From Lysobacterales bacterium (GTDB lineage: Bacteria; Pseudomonadota; Gammaproteobacteria; Xanthomonadales; Ahniellaceae): DNA of 64,000 nt. Below are positions 15,574 through 24,573 of the stretch, piece by piece. The translations under genes were made by a program, and so were the position numbers. The stretch lies in the NCBI GenBank assembly GCA_016721845.1, contig JADKHK010000013.1, positions 496,001 through 560,000 on the forward strand, written 5' to 3'. The notes beneath the pieces were generated by a model, which made no database searches, was not told where the DNA came from, and saw only the letters and a list, made by a program, of their open reading frames with translations. The first letter of the stretch is position 1; the number at the start of each line of letters is the position of its first letter.

Positions 15574-16830
15574 TCAGAGGGCGAGGCGCGCAGGCCGGTA
15601 GGGGCGCGCATCGATCGCGGTCTCGTTGCCGAGCATCTGCGCCGCCAGCAGTTCGGCGGTGGCGTTGGACATGCTCATCCCGAGCATGCCGTGGCCGGTG
15701 GCGAGCCAGAGACCTTGCACGCGGGTCGACGCGCCGATGATCGGCAGGTCGTCGGTGGTCATCGGGCGCCAGCCCCACCATTCCTCCACACATTCAGATC
15801 CGATCGGTTGATGCAGGAACTCGCTCGCGCCGCGCACCAGCGCATCGAGGCGCACGCGGTTCAGCGTGTCGTCGTAGCCGGCGAATTCCATCGTGCTGCC
15901 GAGGCGGAAACCGGAGTCCCAGGTCGTCACGCAGACACGCGGCTCGGCCAGCATCAGGGGTCGCTGCGGGGCGCGCTGCGGACGCGAGTAGGTGATCGAA
16001 TAGCCTTTGCCGGGCTGGATCGGGAGGCGTAGACCGAGATCTCGCGCGATCAGTGGCGACCACGCACCGCCGGCCAACACCACCTCGCGCGCGGCGATGC
16101 GTTCGCCAGTCGCGTGCACGGCATCGATGCGATCGCCGCTGCGATCAAAGCCGGTGACTGCCGTCTGTTCGCGTATCGTCACGCCGGCCGCGCGCGTGCG
16201 CGCCGCGAGTTCGGCGACGTAGCGGTCGGGGCGGATGTGGGCGTCATTCGGCCAATACAGGCCACCGGCGACGCCCGGCTTCAACGCCGGTTCCTCGCGC
16301 TCGACGCGCGTGCCGGCCCAGTGTTCGACCTGCACGCCGTGTGCGCGCAGGACATCGAGTTCGACACTCGCGGCATCGAGCGCGCGCTGCGTGCGAAACA
16401 CCTGCAGCTCGCCGGCATGGCCGAATTCGCAGGCGATGCCTTCGTCGCGGATGAAAGCTTCGATCAGGTCGCGCGAGCGATTCAGCAGTGCCGCCTTGGC
16501 CGGTGCGACGCGGGCGACCTGGGCATGCGTGCAATTCAGCGCGAAGCGGGCGATCCAGGCGATCCGGGCCGGGTCCAGCGTCGGCGCGATGCGCAGCGGC
16601 GCGTCGGGTCTCAGCAACCAGCGCAGGCCCTGCGCGATCACGCCGGGTTGCGCCAGCGGCAGCGCGTGCGAAGGCGTGATCGTGCCGCAATTGCCATGCG
16701 AGGCGCCGGCACCGACCGCGCCGCGTTCGAGCACGGTCACGCTGCGACCGCCGCGGGCCAATGCGAGCGCGCAACTCAGCCCGATGACGCCGCCGCCGAT
16801 GACCAGCACATCGGGCGCCGATGCCGTCAC
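15574..16830 (-). CDS. dadA: D-amino-acid dehydrogenase, FAD-dependent
   Basis: 418 residues from GTG 16830, which overlaps the mgtE stop (GTGA); earlier in-frame sequence lies inside mgtE and is not family-like. The FAD-binding Rossmann motif GGGVIGLSCALALARGG is at residues 12-28. The C-terminal EEWWGWRPMTTDDLPIIG and ATGHGMLGMSMS are typical of DadA. The enzyme oxidises D-amino acids, D-alanine above all, to 2-oxoacids and passes electrons to the respiratory chain at the inner membrane. No alanine racemase gene (dadX) is next to it. Other DAO-family oxidases are possible, but length and motifs favour DadA. Confidence 0.85.
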   Translation of the reverse strand: MTASAPDVLVIGGGVIGLSCALALARGGRSVTVLERGAVGAGASHGNCGTITPSHALPLAQPGVIAQGLRWLLRPDAPLRIAPTLDPARIAWIARFALNCTHAQVARVAPAKAALLNRSRDLIEAFIRDEGIACEFGHAGELQVFRTQRALDAASVELDVLRAHGVQVEHWAGTRVEREEPALKPGVAGGLYWPNDAHIRPDRYVAELAARTRAAGVTIREQTAVTGFDRSGDRIDAVHATGERIAAREVVLAGGAWSPLIARDLGLRLPIQPGKGYSITYSRPQRAPQRPLMLAEPRVCVTTWDSGFRLGSTMEFAGYDDTLNRVRLDALVRGASEFLHQPIGSECVEEWWGWRPMTTDDLPIIGASTRVQGLWLATGHGMLGMSMSNATAELLAAQMLGNETAIDARPYRPARLAL

Positions 16831-18185
16831 AGCAGGAACACCGTGCCGAGGCCGAGGAAGGCGAGGAAGCCCATGACGTCGGTGACCGTGGTCAGGATCA
16901 CGCCGCCGGCCAGTGCCGGATCGAAGCCCAGTCGTTTCAGCGTCATCGGTACCACGACACCGGCGCTCGCTGCCGACAGCAGGTTGATCGTCAAGGCGCT
17001 GGCGATGACCAGAGACAGGGCCGGATCGCGGAACCACAGCCAGACGATGACCCCGAGCAACAGCCCGAGGACGATGCCGTTCATCAAGGCCACGCGCAAT
17101 TCCTTCCACAGCAGGGCCGCGACGTTCGACGCGCTGACCTGGCCGAGTGCGAGGCCGCGGATCATCAGGGCCAGCACCTGGGTGCCGGCATTGCCGCCCA
17201 TGCCCGCCACGATCGGCATCAGGATCGCGAGTGCGACGATCTTTTCGATCGTGCCCTCGAAACGTCCGACCACGCTGGCGGCAAGGAATGCAGTGGCGAG
17301 GTTGATGCCAAGCCAGACCAGACGCCGGCGCACCGCGCGCGGCACCGGGCTGAACAAGTCTTCTTCTTCGTCGAGGCCGGCGGCGCTCATCACCTGGTGT
17401 TCGGCCTGATAACGAATGATGTCGACGACATCGTCGATGGTGATGCGCCCGAGCAGGACATTGTTCTCGTCGACCACCGGCGCGGTGATCCAGTCGTGGT
17501 CGGCGAAGATGCGTGCGACCGCCTCGCTCGACGTGTCGACGGTCACCGCCGACTGGGTGTCGTCGAGCAATTCGTTGATCGGCGTTTCCGGTTGTGCGGT
17601 GATCAGCCGCGACAGCGCAACCCGGCCGAGATACTGGTTGCGGCGGCTGGTGACGTAGAGGTGATCGGTGTGGTCCGGCAGTTCGCCGCGCAGGCGCAGG
17701 TAGCGCAGCACCACATCGACGCTGACGTCCGGTCGGACGGTCACGGCGTCCGGGTTCATCAGGCGGCCGGCGCTGTCCTCGGGGTAGGAGAGCGCCTGCT
17801 CCAGTCGGTCGCGGTCGCTGCGATCGAGCGACCGCAGCACGGTATCGGTGACCGTGTCCGGCAGGTCGTCGAACAGATCGGCGAGGTCGTCGATGTCCAG
17901 CGATTCCGCGGCGGCGACGATCTCGTCCTCGTCCATGTCCCTGAGCAAGCTGCCGCGCACTTCCTCGCCGACGTGGACCAGCACCTCGCCATCGTCTTCG
18001 GCATCGACCAGACCCCAGACCATCAGGCGCTTGGCGGGCGGCAGCGATTCCAGCAAGTTGCCGATTTCGGCGGGCGTCAGCGCATTGACCAGACGCCGCA
18101 CCGGTCCGAGGCGGCCCGAATCCAGCGCCTGCGACAGCGTCTTCATCTGGCGCGCCGCCTTGTCGATTTGAGCGAGTTCAGCCAT
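16827..18185 (-). CDS. mgtE: Magnesium transporter MgtE
   Basis: 452 residues, the normal length. The order is an acidic N domain (1-130, for example RDMDEDEIVAAAESLDIDDL), two CBS domains (about 135-260, with ITIDDVVDIIRYQAEH), then five membrane helices (about 280-452) with the pore-region motifs GNAGTQVLALMIRG and LTTVTDVMGF. In the family the N and CBS domains sense Mg2+ and close the channel. It is divergently oriented to the histidine kinase gene, with about 150 bp between them. No Mg2+ riboswitch was recognised upstream. Confidence 0.93.
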   Translation of the reverse strand: MAELAQIDKAARQMKTLSQALDSGRLGPVRRLVNALTPAEIGNLLESLPPAKRLMVWGLVDAEDDGEVLVHVGEEVRGSLLRDMDEDEIVAAAESLDIDDLADLFDDLPDTVTDTVLRSLDRSDRDRLEQALSYPEDSAGRLMNPDAVTVRPDVSVDVVLRYLRLRGELPDHTDHLYVTSRRNQYLGRVALSRLITAQPETPINELLDDTQSAVTVDTSSEAVARIFADHDWITAPVVDENNVLLGRITIDDVVDIIRYQAEHQVMSAAGLDEEEDLFSPVPRAVRRRLVWLGINLATAFLAASVVGRFEGTIEKIVALAILMPIVAGMGGNAGTQVLALMIRGLALGQVSASNVAALLWKELRVALMNGIVLGLLLGVIVWLWFRDPALSLVIASALTINLLSAASAGVVVPMTLKRLGFDPALAGGVILTTVTDVMGFLAFLGLGTVFLL

Positions 18186-18333
18186 GGCGCGCTCCGGGCG
18201 GGGTTCGAAACCGCCTCAACATTCGAGAAAAAGTCCCGTGATTATCGCGGCTTGGCGCAAATATGTCTTGTGCCGGTTGAAGTCGGAATCAGGGCGCTAT
18301 CGCAGCCATGTTACGCGGTGTCACAATGTCCGG

Positions 18334-20100
18334 ATGCATGGGGCCCAGACTTCGGTTGAGGACGGCAACGAATCCGCCACACGCGAGCGTGCGCTGGAAC
18401 AGGCGGTGTTGCGCGAATGTCTGGACACGATCGCGCGCGCGAATCAGCGCGGCGTCGCCCTGACCCTGGTGTTGGCACCGATCGCGGCATGGCGTCTGAG
18501 CGACCATGCGCCGGCGCGACAATTCTGGATCTGGGCGGCGGTCATGGTGGCGCTTGCGCTGCTCCGCGCCTTGATCGGGCGCTGGTACTTGCGGCATCCG
18601 CCGGTGGCCGATCGCCTGGCGGCCTGGCAAGCACGGTTCATGATCGTGGCTGGCAGTGTCGGTCTGGGCTGGAGCGCACTGGCCTGGCCGGTCTTCGGCA
18701 TGGGCGACGACGTGCGCTTGCTGGTGTTCTGCGTGCTGACGGCGATTGCCGCGATCGGCTTGTTCAGCTACCACGCGATGGCCGAGGCCTTCGCGGCTTT
18801 CCTGCTGCCGATCGTCGGCTCGATGCTGGTGGCGGTGGCCGCAGGGCGGGTCGCGCTGGCACAAGAGGTCGCGATCATGGTGCCGCTGTTCGGCGTCATC
18901 ATGGTGGTCGGTTCGCGTCTGCTCAGCGCCAATGTCGCCGACGTGATCCGCGCCCGCTGGCGCGCTGACGAGCTCAGTCGCGCGGCGCGTTCGGCCAGCG
19001 AATCGAAGTCGCGCTTCCTGGCCAGCATGAGCCACGAAATCCGGACGCCGATCAACGGCATGATGGGCATGGCCGAGTTGCTGGCGAACGCGAATCTGCA
19101 GGCGCCCCACGATCATTACGCCCGTTCGGTGCTGGGTGCCGGCGCCAGTCTGCTCGCCGTGGTCGACGACGTGCTCGACTTCGCCAAGATCCAGGCTAGC
19201 CAACTGACGCTTCGGGCTGCGCCCTGCGACGTGCCGACGTGGATCGAGCGCGTGGTGCAACCGTATTCAACCCTGGCGGCGCAGCGCGGGCTCGAGTTCG
19301 TCACGTCGATCGATCCGACCCTGCCGCGGCGACTGGTCGTGGACGAGCACCGGCTGGCACAGGCGCTCGGCAACCTGTTGTCGAATGCGCTGAAGTTCAC
19401 CGAACACGGCCATCTCGCGGTGACCTTGGCCCGCCAGGATGATGCGCACTGGGCGCTGCGCATTTCCGATTCCGGCATCGGCATCGGCGCCGGCGATCTG
19501 CGGCGCATCTTCGAGCCATTCACGCAAGTCGACGAGTCCTCGGGACGGCGCTACGGCGGTACCGGTCTCGGGTTGTCGATCGTCAGGCAGTTGATCGATC
19601 TGATGGGCGGCCAGATTCGCTGCGAGAGTCGACCCAATGCCGGCAGCAGCTTCATCATCACCCTGCCGATGGTCGTGGCCGACGCTGGCGACGCGGTCGA
19701 GGCTGTCGACGAACAGGTCGGCCACTTGCGCGGTCGCGTGCTGGTTGCGGAGGACAACGCGCTGAACCTGGAAATCACGCGCCTGTTTCTGGAGTCGATG
19801 GGACTGGAAGTCGTGAGCGCCGGCGACGGTGCCGAAGCGATCATGCGCTATCAATCGACGCAGCCGGACCTGATCCTGATGGACTGCGAGATGCCAGGCA
19901 TCGACGGCCTGGAAGCGACCCGCCGCATTCGCGCCGACGCGCATCTCAAGCGCGTGCCGATCATCGCGCTCACCGCCCACGCCCTGCCCGAAGACCGCCA
20001 GGCCTGCCTCGATGCCGGCATGGACGACTACCTTTCCAAACCGGTCGACCGTTTGCGCCTGTACCGGGCGCTGCGACCGTGGTTGGGGGGGCAGCGCTAG
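18334..20100 (+). CDS. Hybrid sensor histidine kinase with receiver domain
   Basis: 588 residues from ATG 18334; an upstream in-frame ATG (18184) would add 50 residues of basic, non-conserved sequence. Residues 40-200 hold about six hydrophobic helices with almost no periplasmic loops, so it may sense membrane or intracellular cues. The H box is SHEIRTPINGMMG (phospho-acceptor H234), the N box is NLLSNALKF (347-355), and the G boxes are DSGIGIG (379) and GGTGLGLS (408). A receiver follows with D517 in LILMDCEMPG and the conserved KPVDRL lysine. No HPt or output domain is present, so it must pass phosphate to another protein. Its target is not identifiable here. Confidence 0.9.
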   Translation: MHGAQTSVEDGNESATRERALEQAVLRECLDTIARANQRGVALTLVLAPIAAWRLSDHAPARQFWIWAAVMVALALLRALIGRWYLRHPPVADRLAAWQARFMIVAGSVGLGWSALAWPVFGMGDDVRLLVFCVLTAIAAIGLFSYHAMAEAFAAFLLPIVGSMLVAVAAGRVALAQEVAIMVPLFGVIMVVGSRLLSANVADVIRARWRADELSRAARSASESKSRFLASMSHEIRTPINGMMGMAELLANANLQAPHDHYARSVLGAGASLLAVVDDVLDFAKIQASQLTLRAAPCDVPTWIERVVQPYSTLAAQRGLEFVTSIDPTLPRRLVVDEHRLAQALGNLLSNALKFTEHGHLAVTLARQDDAHWALRISDSGIGIGAGDLRRIFEPFTQVDESSGRRYGGTGLGLSIVRQLIDLMGGQIRCESRPNAGSSFIITLPMVVADAGDAVEAVDEQVGHLRGRVLVAEDNALNLEITRLFLESMGLEVVSAGDGAEAIMRYQSTQPDLILMDCEMPGIDGLEATRRIRADAHLKRVPIIALTAHALPEDRQACLDAGMDDYLSKPVDRLRLYRALRPWLGGQR

Positions 20101-21485
20101 AACACGACCGACTCGCCCGGCCGCGCCAAGTTCACGCTGGCGCCGAAGTCCTGGCGGAGTTTTTCGGCGAACACGGTGCGGGCCTTGTCTTCGCCGTGTA
20201 CCAGCCAGACCGGCGGATGGTTCTTGATCGCGCCGTACCATTCGGCGAGGCCGGCCTGATCGGCGTGCGCGGAAAGTCCACCGACGGTATGCAGGGTGGC
20301 GTTGACCTTGATCTGTTCGCCGAAGATCTTGACGAACTTGGCGCCGTCGACGAGTTGCCGGCCAAGTGTGCCGGCGGCCTGATAGCCGGCGAAGATCACG
20401 TGGGTGGAGTTGCGCCAGAGCTGGTGTTTGAGGTGATGGCGGATGCGGCCGCCATTGCACATGCCGGAACCGGCGATGATGATCAGGCCGCTGCCGACGC
20501 GATTGAGCGCCATCGATTCCTGCAGGTTCGCGACCAATTGCAGGTTCGGCAAGCGGAACGGATGCACGCGGCCTTTCCAGACCCGCTTCGCTTCCTCATC
20601 GAACAGTTCCTGGTGGTCGTCATAGACCTTCACCACCTTGGTCGCCATCGGGCTGTCGAGCACGATGCGGAAGCGGTCCAGTCCCCATTCGTCGAAATGG
20701 CGCGCGAACTGATACAGGATTTCCTGGGTGCGCCCCACCGCGAAGGCCGGAATCAGGATATTGCCGCCCCGTTGGCCGACATCGCGGAAGATCTCGCCGA
20801 GTTCGGTCAGGGTGTTTGCGCGGTCGCGATGCAGGCGGTCGCCGTAGGTGCTTTCCAGCATCACCAGATCGGCGTCCTCGATCGTGCTCGGGTCGCGCAG
20901 GATCGGCGTGCCCTTGGGGCCGATGTCGCCGGAGAACACCAGCTTGCGGGTGCCATCGTCCTCGTCGGCCCACAGCTCGACGATCGCGGCGCCGATGATG
21001 TGGCCGGCATCGCGCAGGCGAAAGCGCAGGCCGGGAAACAGTTCGATGGTCTTGTCGTAGTCGACCGCCTTGAGCTGGTGCAGCACGTCCTCGACATCGC
21101 CTTCGTCGTAGAGCGGTTCCAGTGCCTTCAAGCCGCGACGCGCGCGGCGGCGGTTCTCGTACTCGACATCGGCACCGGCCAGACGCGCCGAGTCTTCGAG
21201 CATGATCTTCGACAAGTCCTTCGTCGCCCGCTGCGTGTACACCGGGCCGCGATAGCCGCGTTTGCGCAGCAGCGGCAAGCGCCCGACGTGGTCGATGTGC
21301 GCATGCGACAGGATCATCGCGTCGAGGGTGTTCAGATCGAAATCGAAACGGGCGGCGTTGCGCTTGTCCTCATCGCGACCCGACTGGATCATGCCGCAGT
21401 CGAGCAGGATGCGTCGACCCGCGGCCTCGACCAGGTGACAGGAACCGGTGACTTCGCCCGCAGCGCCGAAAAACGTCAGCTTCAT
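20097..21485 (-). CDS. Metallo-beta-lactamase fold, beta-CASP RNase-like protein
   Basis: 462 residues. The zinc site motif is HAHIDH at residues 61-66, with further ligands in RDAGHIIGAA and FSGDIGPKG. The beta-CASP insertion lies in the middle (about 200-350). The later motifs GYQAAGTLGRQL and LSAHADQAGL complete the catalytic site. Relatives (CPSF-73/Ysh1 type, COG1236) are RNA endo- or exonucleases acting in the cytoplasm. Bacterial members are usually called exonucleases but seldom tested. Its 3' end overlaps the kinase gene by four bases (tail to tail). Confidence 0.88.
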   Translation of the reverse strand: MKLTFFGAAGEVTGSCHLVEAAGRRILLDCGMIQSGRDEDKRNAARFDFDLNTLDAMILSHAHIDHVGRLPLLRKRGYRGPVYTQRATKDLSKIMLEDSARLAGADVEYENRRRARRGLKALEPLYDEGDVEDVLHQLKAVDYDKTIELFPGLRFRLRDAGHIIGAAIVELWADEDDGTRKLVFSGDIGPKGTPILRDPSTIEDADLVMLESTYGDRLHRDRANTLTELGEIFRDVGQRGGNILIPAFAVGRTQEILYQFARHFDEWGLDRFRIVLDSPMATKVVKVYDDHQELFDEEAKRVWKGRVHPFRLPNLQLVANLQESMALNRVGSGLIIIAGSGMCNGGRIRHHLKHQLWRNSTHVIFAGYQAAGTLGRQLVDGAKFVKIFGEQIKVNATLHTVGGLSAHADQAGLAEWYGAIKNHPPVWLVHGEDKARTVFAEKLRQDFGASVNLARPGESVVF

Positions 21486-21544
21486 GCCGTGCTCCTTGCG
21501 TTATGGCGGCAATGGGTTGAACCGTGTCCGCGCCGCAGTGTCGC

Positions 21545-21558
21545 GTGACCTTGGTCAC
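21545..21558. promoter_or_regulatory. Possible Clp/CRP-type binding site
   Basis: GTGACCTTGGTCAC is a perfect palindrome that matches the CRP/Clp core GTGA-N6-TCAC. It lies midway between divergent genes, about 60 bp upstream of the M13 peptidase start and about 66 bp from the metallo-beta-lactamase gene start. In Xanthomonadales the CRP homologue Clp responds to c-di-GMP. The assignment rests on one site. Confidence 0.4.
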
Positions 21559-21613
21559 TTTGGCAACGCGTCGGCTGCCGCTAACGTGGCGGTTCACCTG
21601 ACCGGACCCTGCC

Positions 21614-23641
21614 ATGACTTCCCGATTCCGACCGCTCGCCGCAGCGATCACGCTTGCACTGTCGTTCACCGTCACCGCCAAGTCGAACGAGCGCGGCCTC
21701 GACAAGGCCAATTTCGACCCATCGGTGGCGGCCTGCACCGATTTCTACCAGTTCGCGAACGGGAACTGGGAGAAGAACAATCCGATCCCCGATGCCTATT
21801 CGTCCTGGGGCATGATGAACGAGCTGTCGGAACGCAATCTTGCGGTCCTGCACCAGATTCTCGATGACGCCGCGAACGCGAAGGCCAAGCCGGGCTCGAC
21901 CCAGCAGAAGATCGGCGACTTCTATGCCGCCGCGATGGACGAGGCGGGCATCGAGAAGGCCGGTTTCGATCCGCTCAAGCCCGACCTGGCGGAGATCGAT
22001 GCGCTGAAGGACAGCGCCGGCCTGGTCGCACTGATCAACCGCTGGCATGCGAATGGCCTGAGTGTGCTGTTCGGCTTCGGCAAGGAAGCCGACCTGAAGA
22101 ACTCGGCGATGAACATCGCCTACGCGACCCAGGGCGGACTCGGCATGCCGGATCGCGACTACTACACCAAGGACGACCCCGATTCGAAAGCGTTGCGCGA
22201 CAAGTACGTGGCCCACGTCGAACGCATGCTGACGATGCTCGGCACCGATGCAACGCAGGCCAAGCGCGATGCAGACGCGATCATGGCGCTGGAAACGCGA
22301 TTGGCGAAGGCGTCGCTCACCCAGCTTGAGCTGCGCGATCCGAACAAGAGCTACAACCTCGTTGCGCTCGATGTCGCGAACAAGGCGATGCCGCACTACG
22401 ACTGGAACGCGCTGGTGGCTGCGATCGGCCGCAAGGACATTGCCACGTTCTCGTTCTCGCATCCGGCCTTCTTCGCCGAGATGGACAAGGCCCTGGCCGA
22501 CACGCCAATCGCGACCTGGCAGGCGTACCTGCGCTGGCATCTGATCGATACCGCGGCGCCCTACCTGTCCAAGTCCTTCGTCGATGCCGATTTCGACTTC
22601 TCCGGCCGCACCCTGCGCGGCGCCAAGGAACTGCGCCCGCGCTGGAAGCGCGCGGTCGATGCGGTCAACGCGAACCTTGGCGAAGCGCTCGGCGAGCTGT
22701 TCGTCGCGAAGACCTTCCCGCCGGAAGCCAAGGCCGAGATGCTGACGCTGGTGCAGAACCTGCTGAAGGCACTGAAGCATCGCCTGCAGAACCTGGATTG
22801 GATGAGCGAAGCGACCAAGCAGGAAGCGATGGCCAAGTTCGCGACCTTCACCCCCAAGATCGGCTACCCGGCCCAGTGGCGCGACTACGCGAAGCTGGAG
22901 ATCGGGAAGCAGCACTACTGGCGCAACGTGCGTGCCGGCATCACCTTCGAGACGAAGCGCCAGTTCGCGCAGATCGGCCAGCCGGTCGACAAGGCCGAGT
23001 GGGGCATGCTGCCGCAGACGGTGAATGCGTATTACAACCCGCTCGCCAACGAGATCGTGTTCCCGGCCGCGATCCTGCAGCCGCCGTTCTTCGACCTGAA
23101 GGCCGACGCGGCGCTGAACTACGGCGCCATCGGCGGCGTCATCGGCCACGAGATCATGCACGGCTTCGACGACCAGGGCAGCCAGTTCGACGCCAAGGGC
23201 AACTTGCGCATGTGGTGGACGGACGAAGACCGCGCCAAATTCAATGAGCGCACCGCGAAGCTGGTGAAGCAGTTCGACGGCTTCGTCGCGATCGACGATC
23301 TGCACGTCAATGGCAAACTGACGCTGGGCGAGAACATCGGCGACCTCGGCGGCCTCCTGATCGCTTACGACGCATGGCGCGCCGCCACCGAGAACCAGCG
23401 CCTGATGCCGATCGACGGTCTCACCCCGGACCAGCGCTTCTTCCACGGCTGGGCGCAGGGCTGGCGCCGCATGCACACCGAACAGGACCTCAAGCTGCGT
23501 CTGAACACCGACGTGCACGCCCCGGCCAAGTTCCGCGTGCTCGGCCCTTACGCCAACATCGATGCCTTCGCCACCGCATTCGACTGCAAGGCCGGCGACA
23601 AGATGGTCGCCAGGCCCGACGAGAAGGTCGTCATCTGGTAA
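21614..23641 (+). CDS. pepO: M13 family zinc metallopeptidase (PepO/neprilysin-like)
   Basis: 675 residues. The N-terminus (RFRPLAAAITLALSFTVTA) looks like a signal peptide without a lipobox, so secretion to the periplasm is likely. The M13 N-terminal domain begins at about residue 30 (PSVAACTDFYQFANGNW). The catalytic motif is H512-E-I-M-H516 in VIGHEIMHGFDDQG. The third ligand is E573 in LGENIGDLGG, and NAYYNP binds substrate backbone. Family members cut oligopeptides on the amino side of hydrophobic residues. It is divergent from the beta-CASP gene and tail to tail with the AEC carrier (11-base overlap). Confidence 0.93.
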   Translation: MTSRFRPLAAAITLALSFTVTAKSNERGLDKANFDPSVAACTDFYQFANGNWEKNNPIPDAYSSWGMMNELSERNLAVLHQILDDAANAKAKPGSTQQKIGDFYAAAMDEAGIEKAGFDPLKPDLAEIDALKDSAGLVALINRWHANGLSVLFGFGKEADLKNSAMNIAYATQGGLGMPDRDYYTKDDPDSKALRDKYVAHVERMLTMLGTDATQAKRDADAIMALETRLAKASLTQLELRDPNKSYNLVALDVANKAMPHYDWNALVAAIGRKDIATFSFSHPAFFAEMDKALADTPIATWQAYLRWHLIDTAAPYLSKSFVDADFDFSGRTLRGAKELRPRWKRAVDAVNANLGEALGELFVAKTFPPEAKAEMLTLVQNLLKALKHRLQNLDWMSEATKQEAMAKFATFTPKIGYPAQWRDYAKLEIGKQHYWRNVRAGITFETKRQFAQIGQPVDKAEWGMLPQTVNAYYNPLANEIVFPAAILQPPFFDLKADAALNYGAIGGVIGHEIMHGFDDQGSQFDAKGNLRMWWTDEDRAKFNERTAKLVKQFDGFVAIDDLHVNGKLTLGENIGDLGGLLIAYDAWRAATENQRLMPIDGLTPDQRFFHGWAQGWRRMHTEQDLKLRLNTDVHAPAKFRVLGPYANIDAFATAFDCKAGDKMVARPDEKVVIW

Positions 23642-24539
23642 TCATCCAGGCCCACAGCGGCAGCGTGACGAGGGAAAGCACGCTGCCGTAGCCGACGATC
23701 GCTGCGGCGAGGCTCGGTGCAAGGCGGTGGGAGATGGCGAGTGCGCCGGCGGTGATCATCGGGGGCATGGCGGTTTCCAGCACCGACACGTCGGCGGCAA
23801 GGTCGTGGTGGCGCGTCAGCGCCATCAGGGCGAAGACGCAGCCGGGCAAGACGATCAGCTTGAGCAGCAGGCCGAACCCGAGCGGTGCCAGTTCGTCGCG
23901 CGGCAGGCGCAGTTTCAGGCTGAGGCCGACCGCGAGCACGGCGATCGGCAACAGGGTGTCGGACAGTTTCGCCAGCACATTCGCGAGCAGCGCCGGCGGT
24001 GCGGCCGGCATCAGCGTCAATGCGAAGGCGAGGGCGATGAAGGGCGGAAAGCGCAACAGCTTGCGCAACATCATCGTCGGCGTCGGGCGAGCATCGCCGC
24101 CGTAACGCGCGAGGATCCACAGGCCCCAGATGGTGAGAATCAGGAACGATCCGAACTGGTCGTAGATCACCGCGTAAGGCAGGGCATCGCGCCCAAGCAG
24201 CGCTTCGGTCAGCGGATAGCCGAGAAAGGACGTGTTGCCGAGCGGCACGCACAGCAGCAGCACGGCGCGCTCATCTTCGCGCAGCTGCAGTGCCCGGGCG
24301 ATCGGCACGATCAGCGCCAGACTGAGACCGAGCACCAGCCACGGCACCAGCGCAACGCCGGCGATGGCCATGCCCAACTGCAGTTTCGGCACATGCTGAA
24401 GGATCGCCGCCGGCAGGCACAGGTAGAGCGCGAACTGGTTCAGGACCTCGGCGCTGTTGTCCGGGAACAGGCGCATGCGCGCGCAGCCGTAGCCGAGCGC
24501 GAGCATCAGCAGCACGAATAGCAGGGCGTCGACGCTCAT
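23631..24539 (-). CDS. AEC family transporter (auxin efflux carrier type)
   Basis: 302 residues with about ten hydrophobic helices arranged as two five-helix halves, typical of AEC proteins. Visible landmarks are LNQFALYLCLPAAIL near the N-terminus, LPLGN-like CVPLGNTSFLGYPL in the middle and VLPGCVFALMAL near the end. Bacterial members export or import small organic acids such as malate or malonate. The substrate cannot be told from sequence. It is followed by the PiT gene on the same strand (34 bases apart) but is probably functionally separate. Confidence 0.85.
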   Translation of the reverse strand: MSVDALLFVLLMLALGYGCARMRLFPDNSAEVLNQFALYLCLPAAILQHVPKLQLGMAIAGVALVPWLVLGLSLALIVPIARALQLREDERAVLLLCVPLGNTSFLGYPLTEALLGRDALPYAVIYDQFGSFLILTIWGLWILARYGGDARPTPTMMLRKLLRFPPFIALAFALTLMPAAPPALLANVLAKLSDTLLPIAVLAVGLSLKLRLPRDELAPLGFGLLLKLIVLPGCVFALMALTRHHDLAADVSVLETAMPPMITAGALAISHRLAPSLAAAIVGYGSVLSLVTLPLWAWMITR

Positions 24540-24573
24540 CCGTGCCGACGCCCCCGTCCGCGTTCTGGCCGAA

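Noticed and set aside
18186..18333. Mg2+ riboswitch upstream of mgtE
   Set aside because: The 150-base divergent gap lacks the conserved core and helices of known Mg2+ riboswitches.
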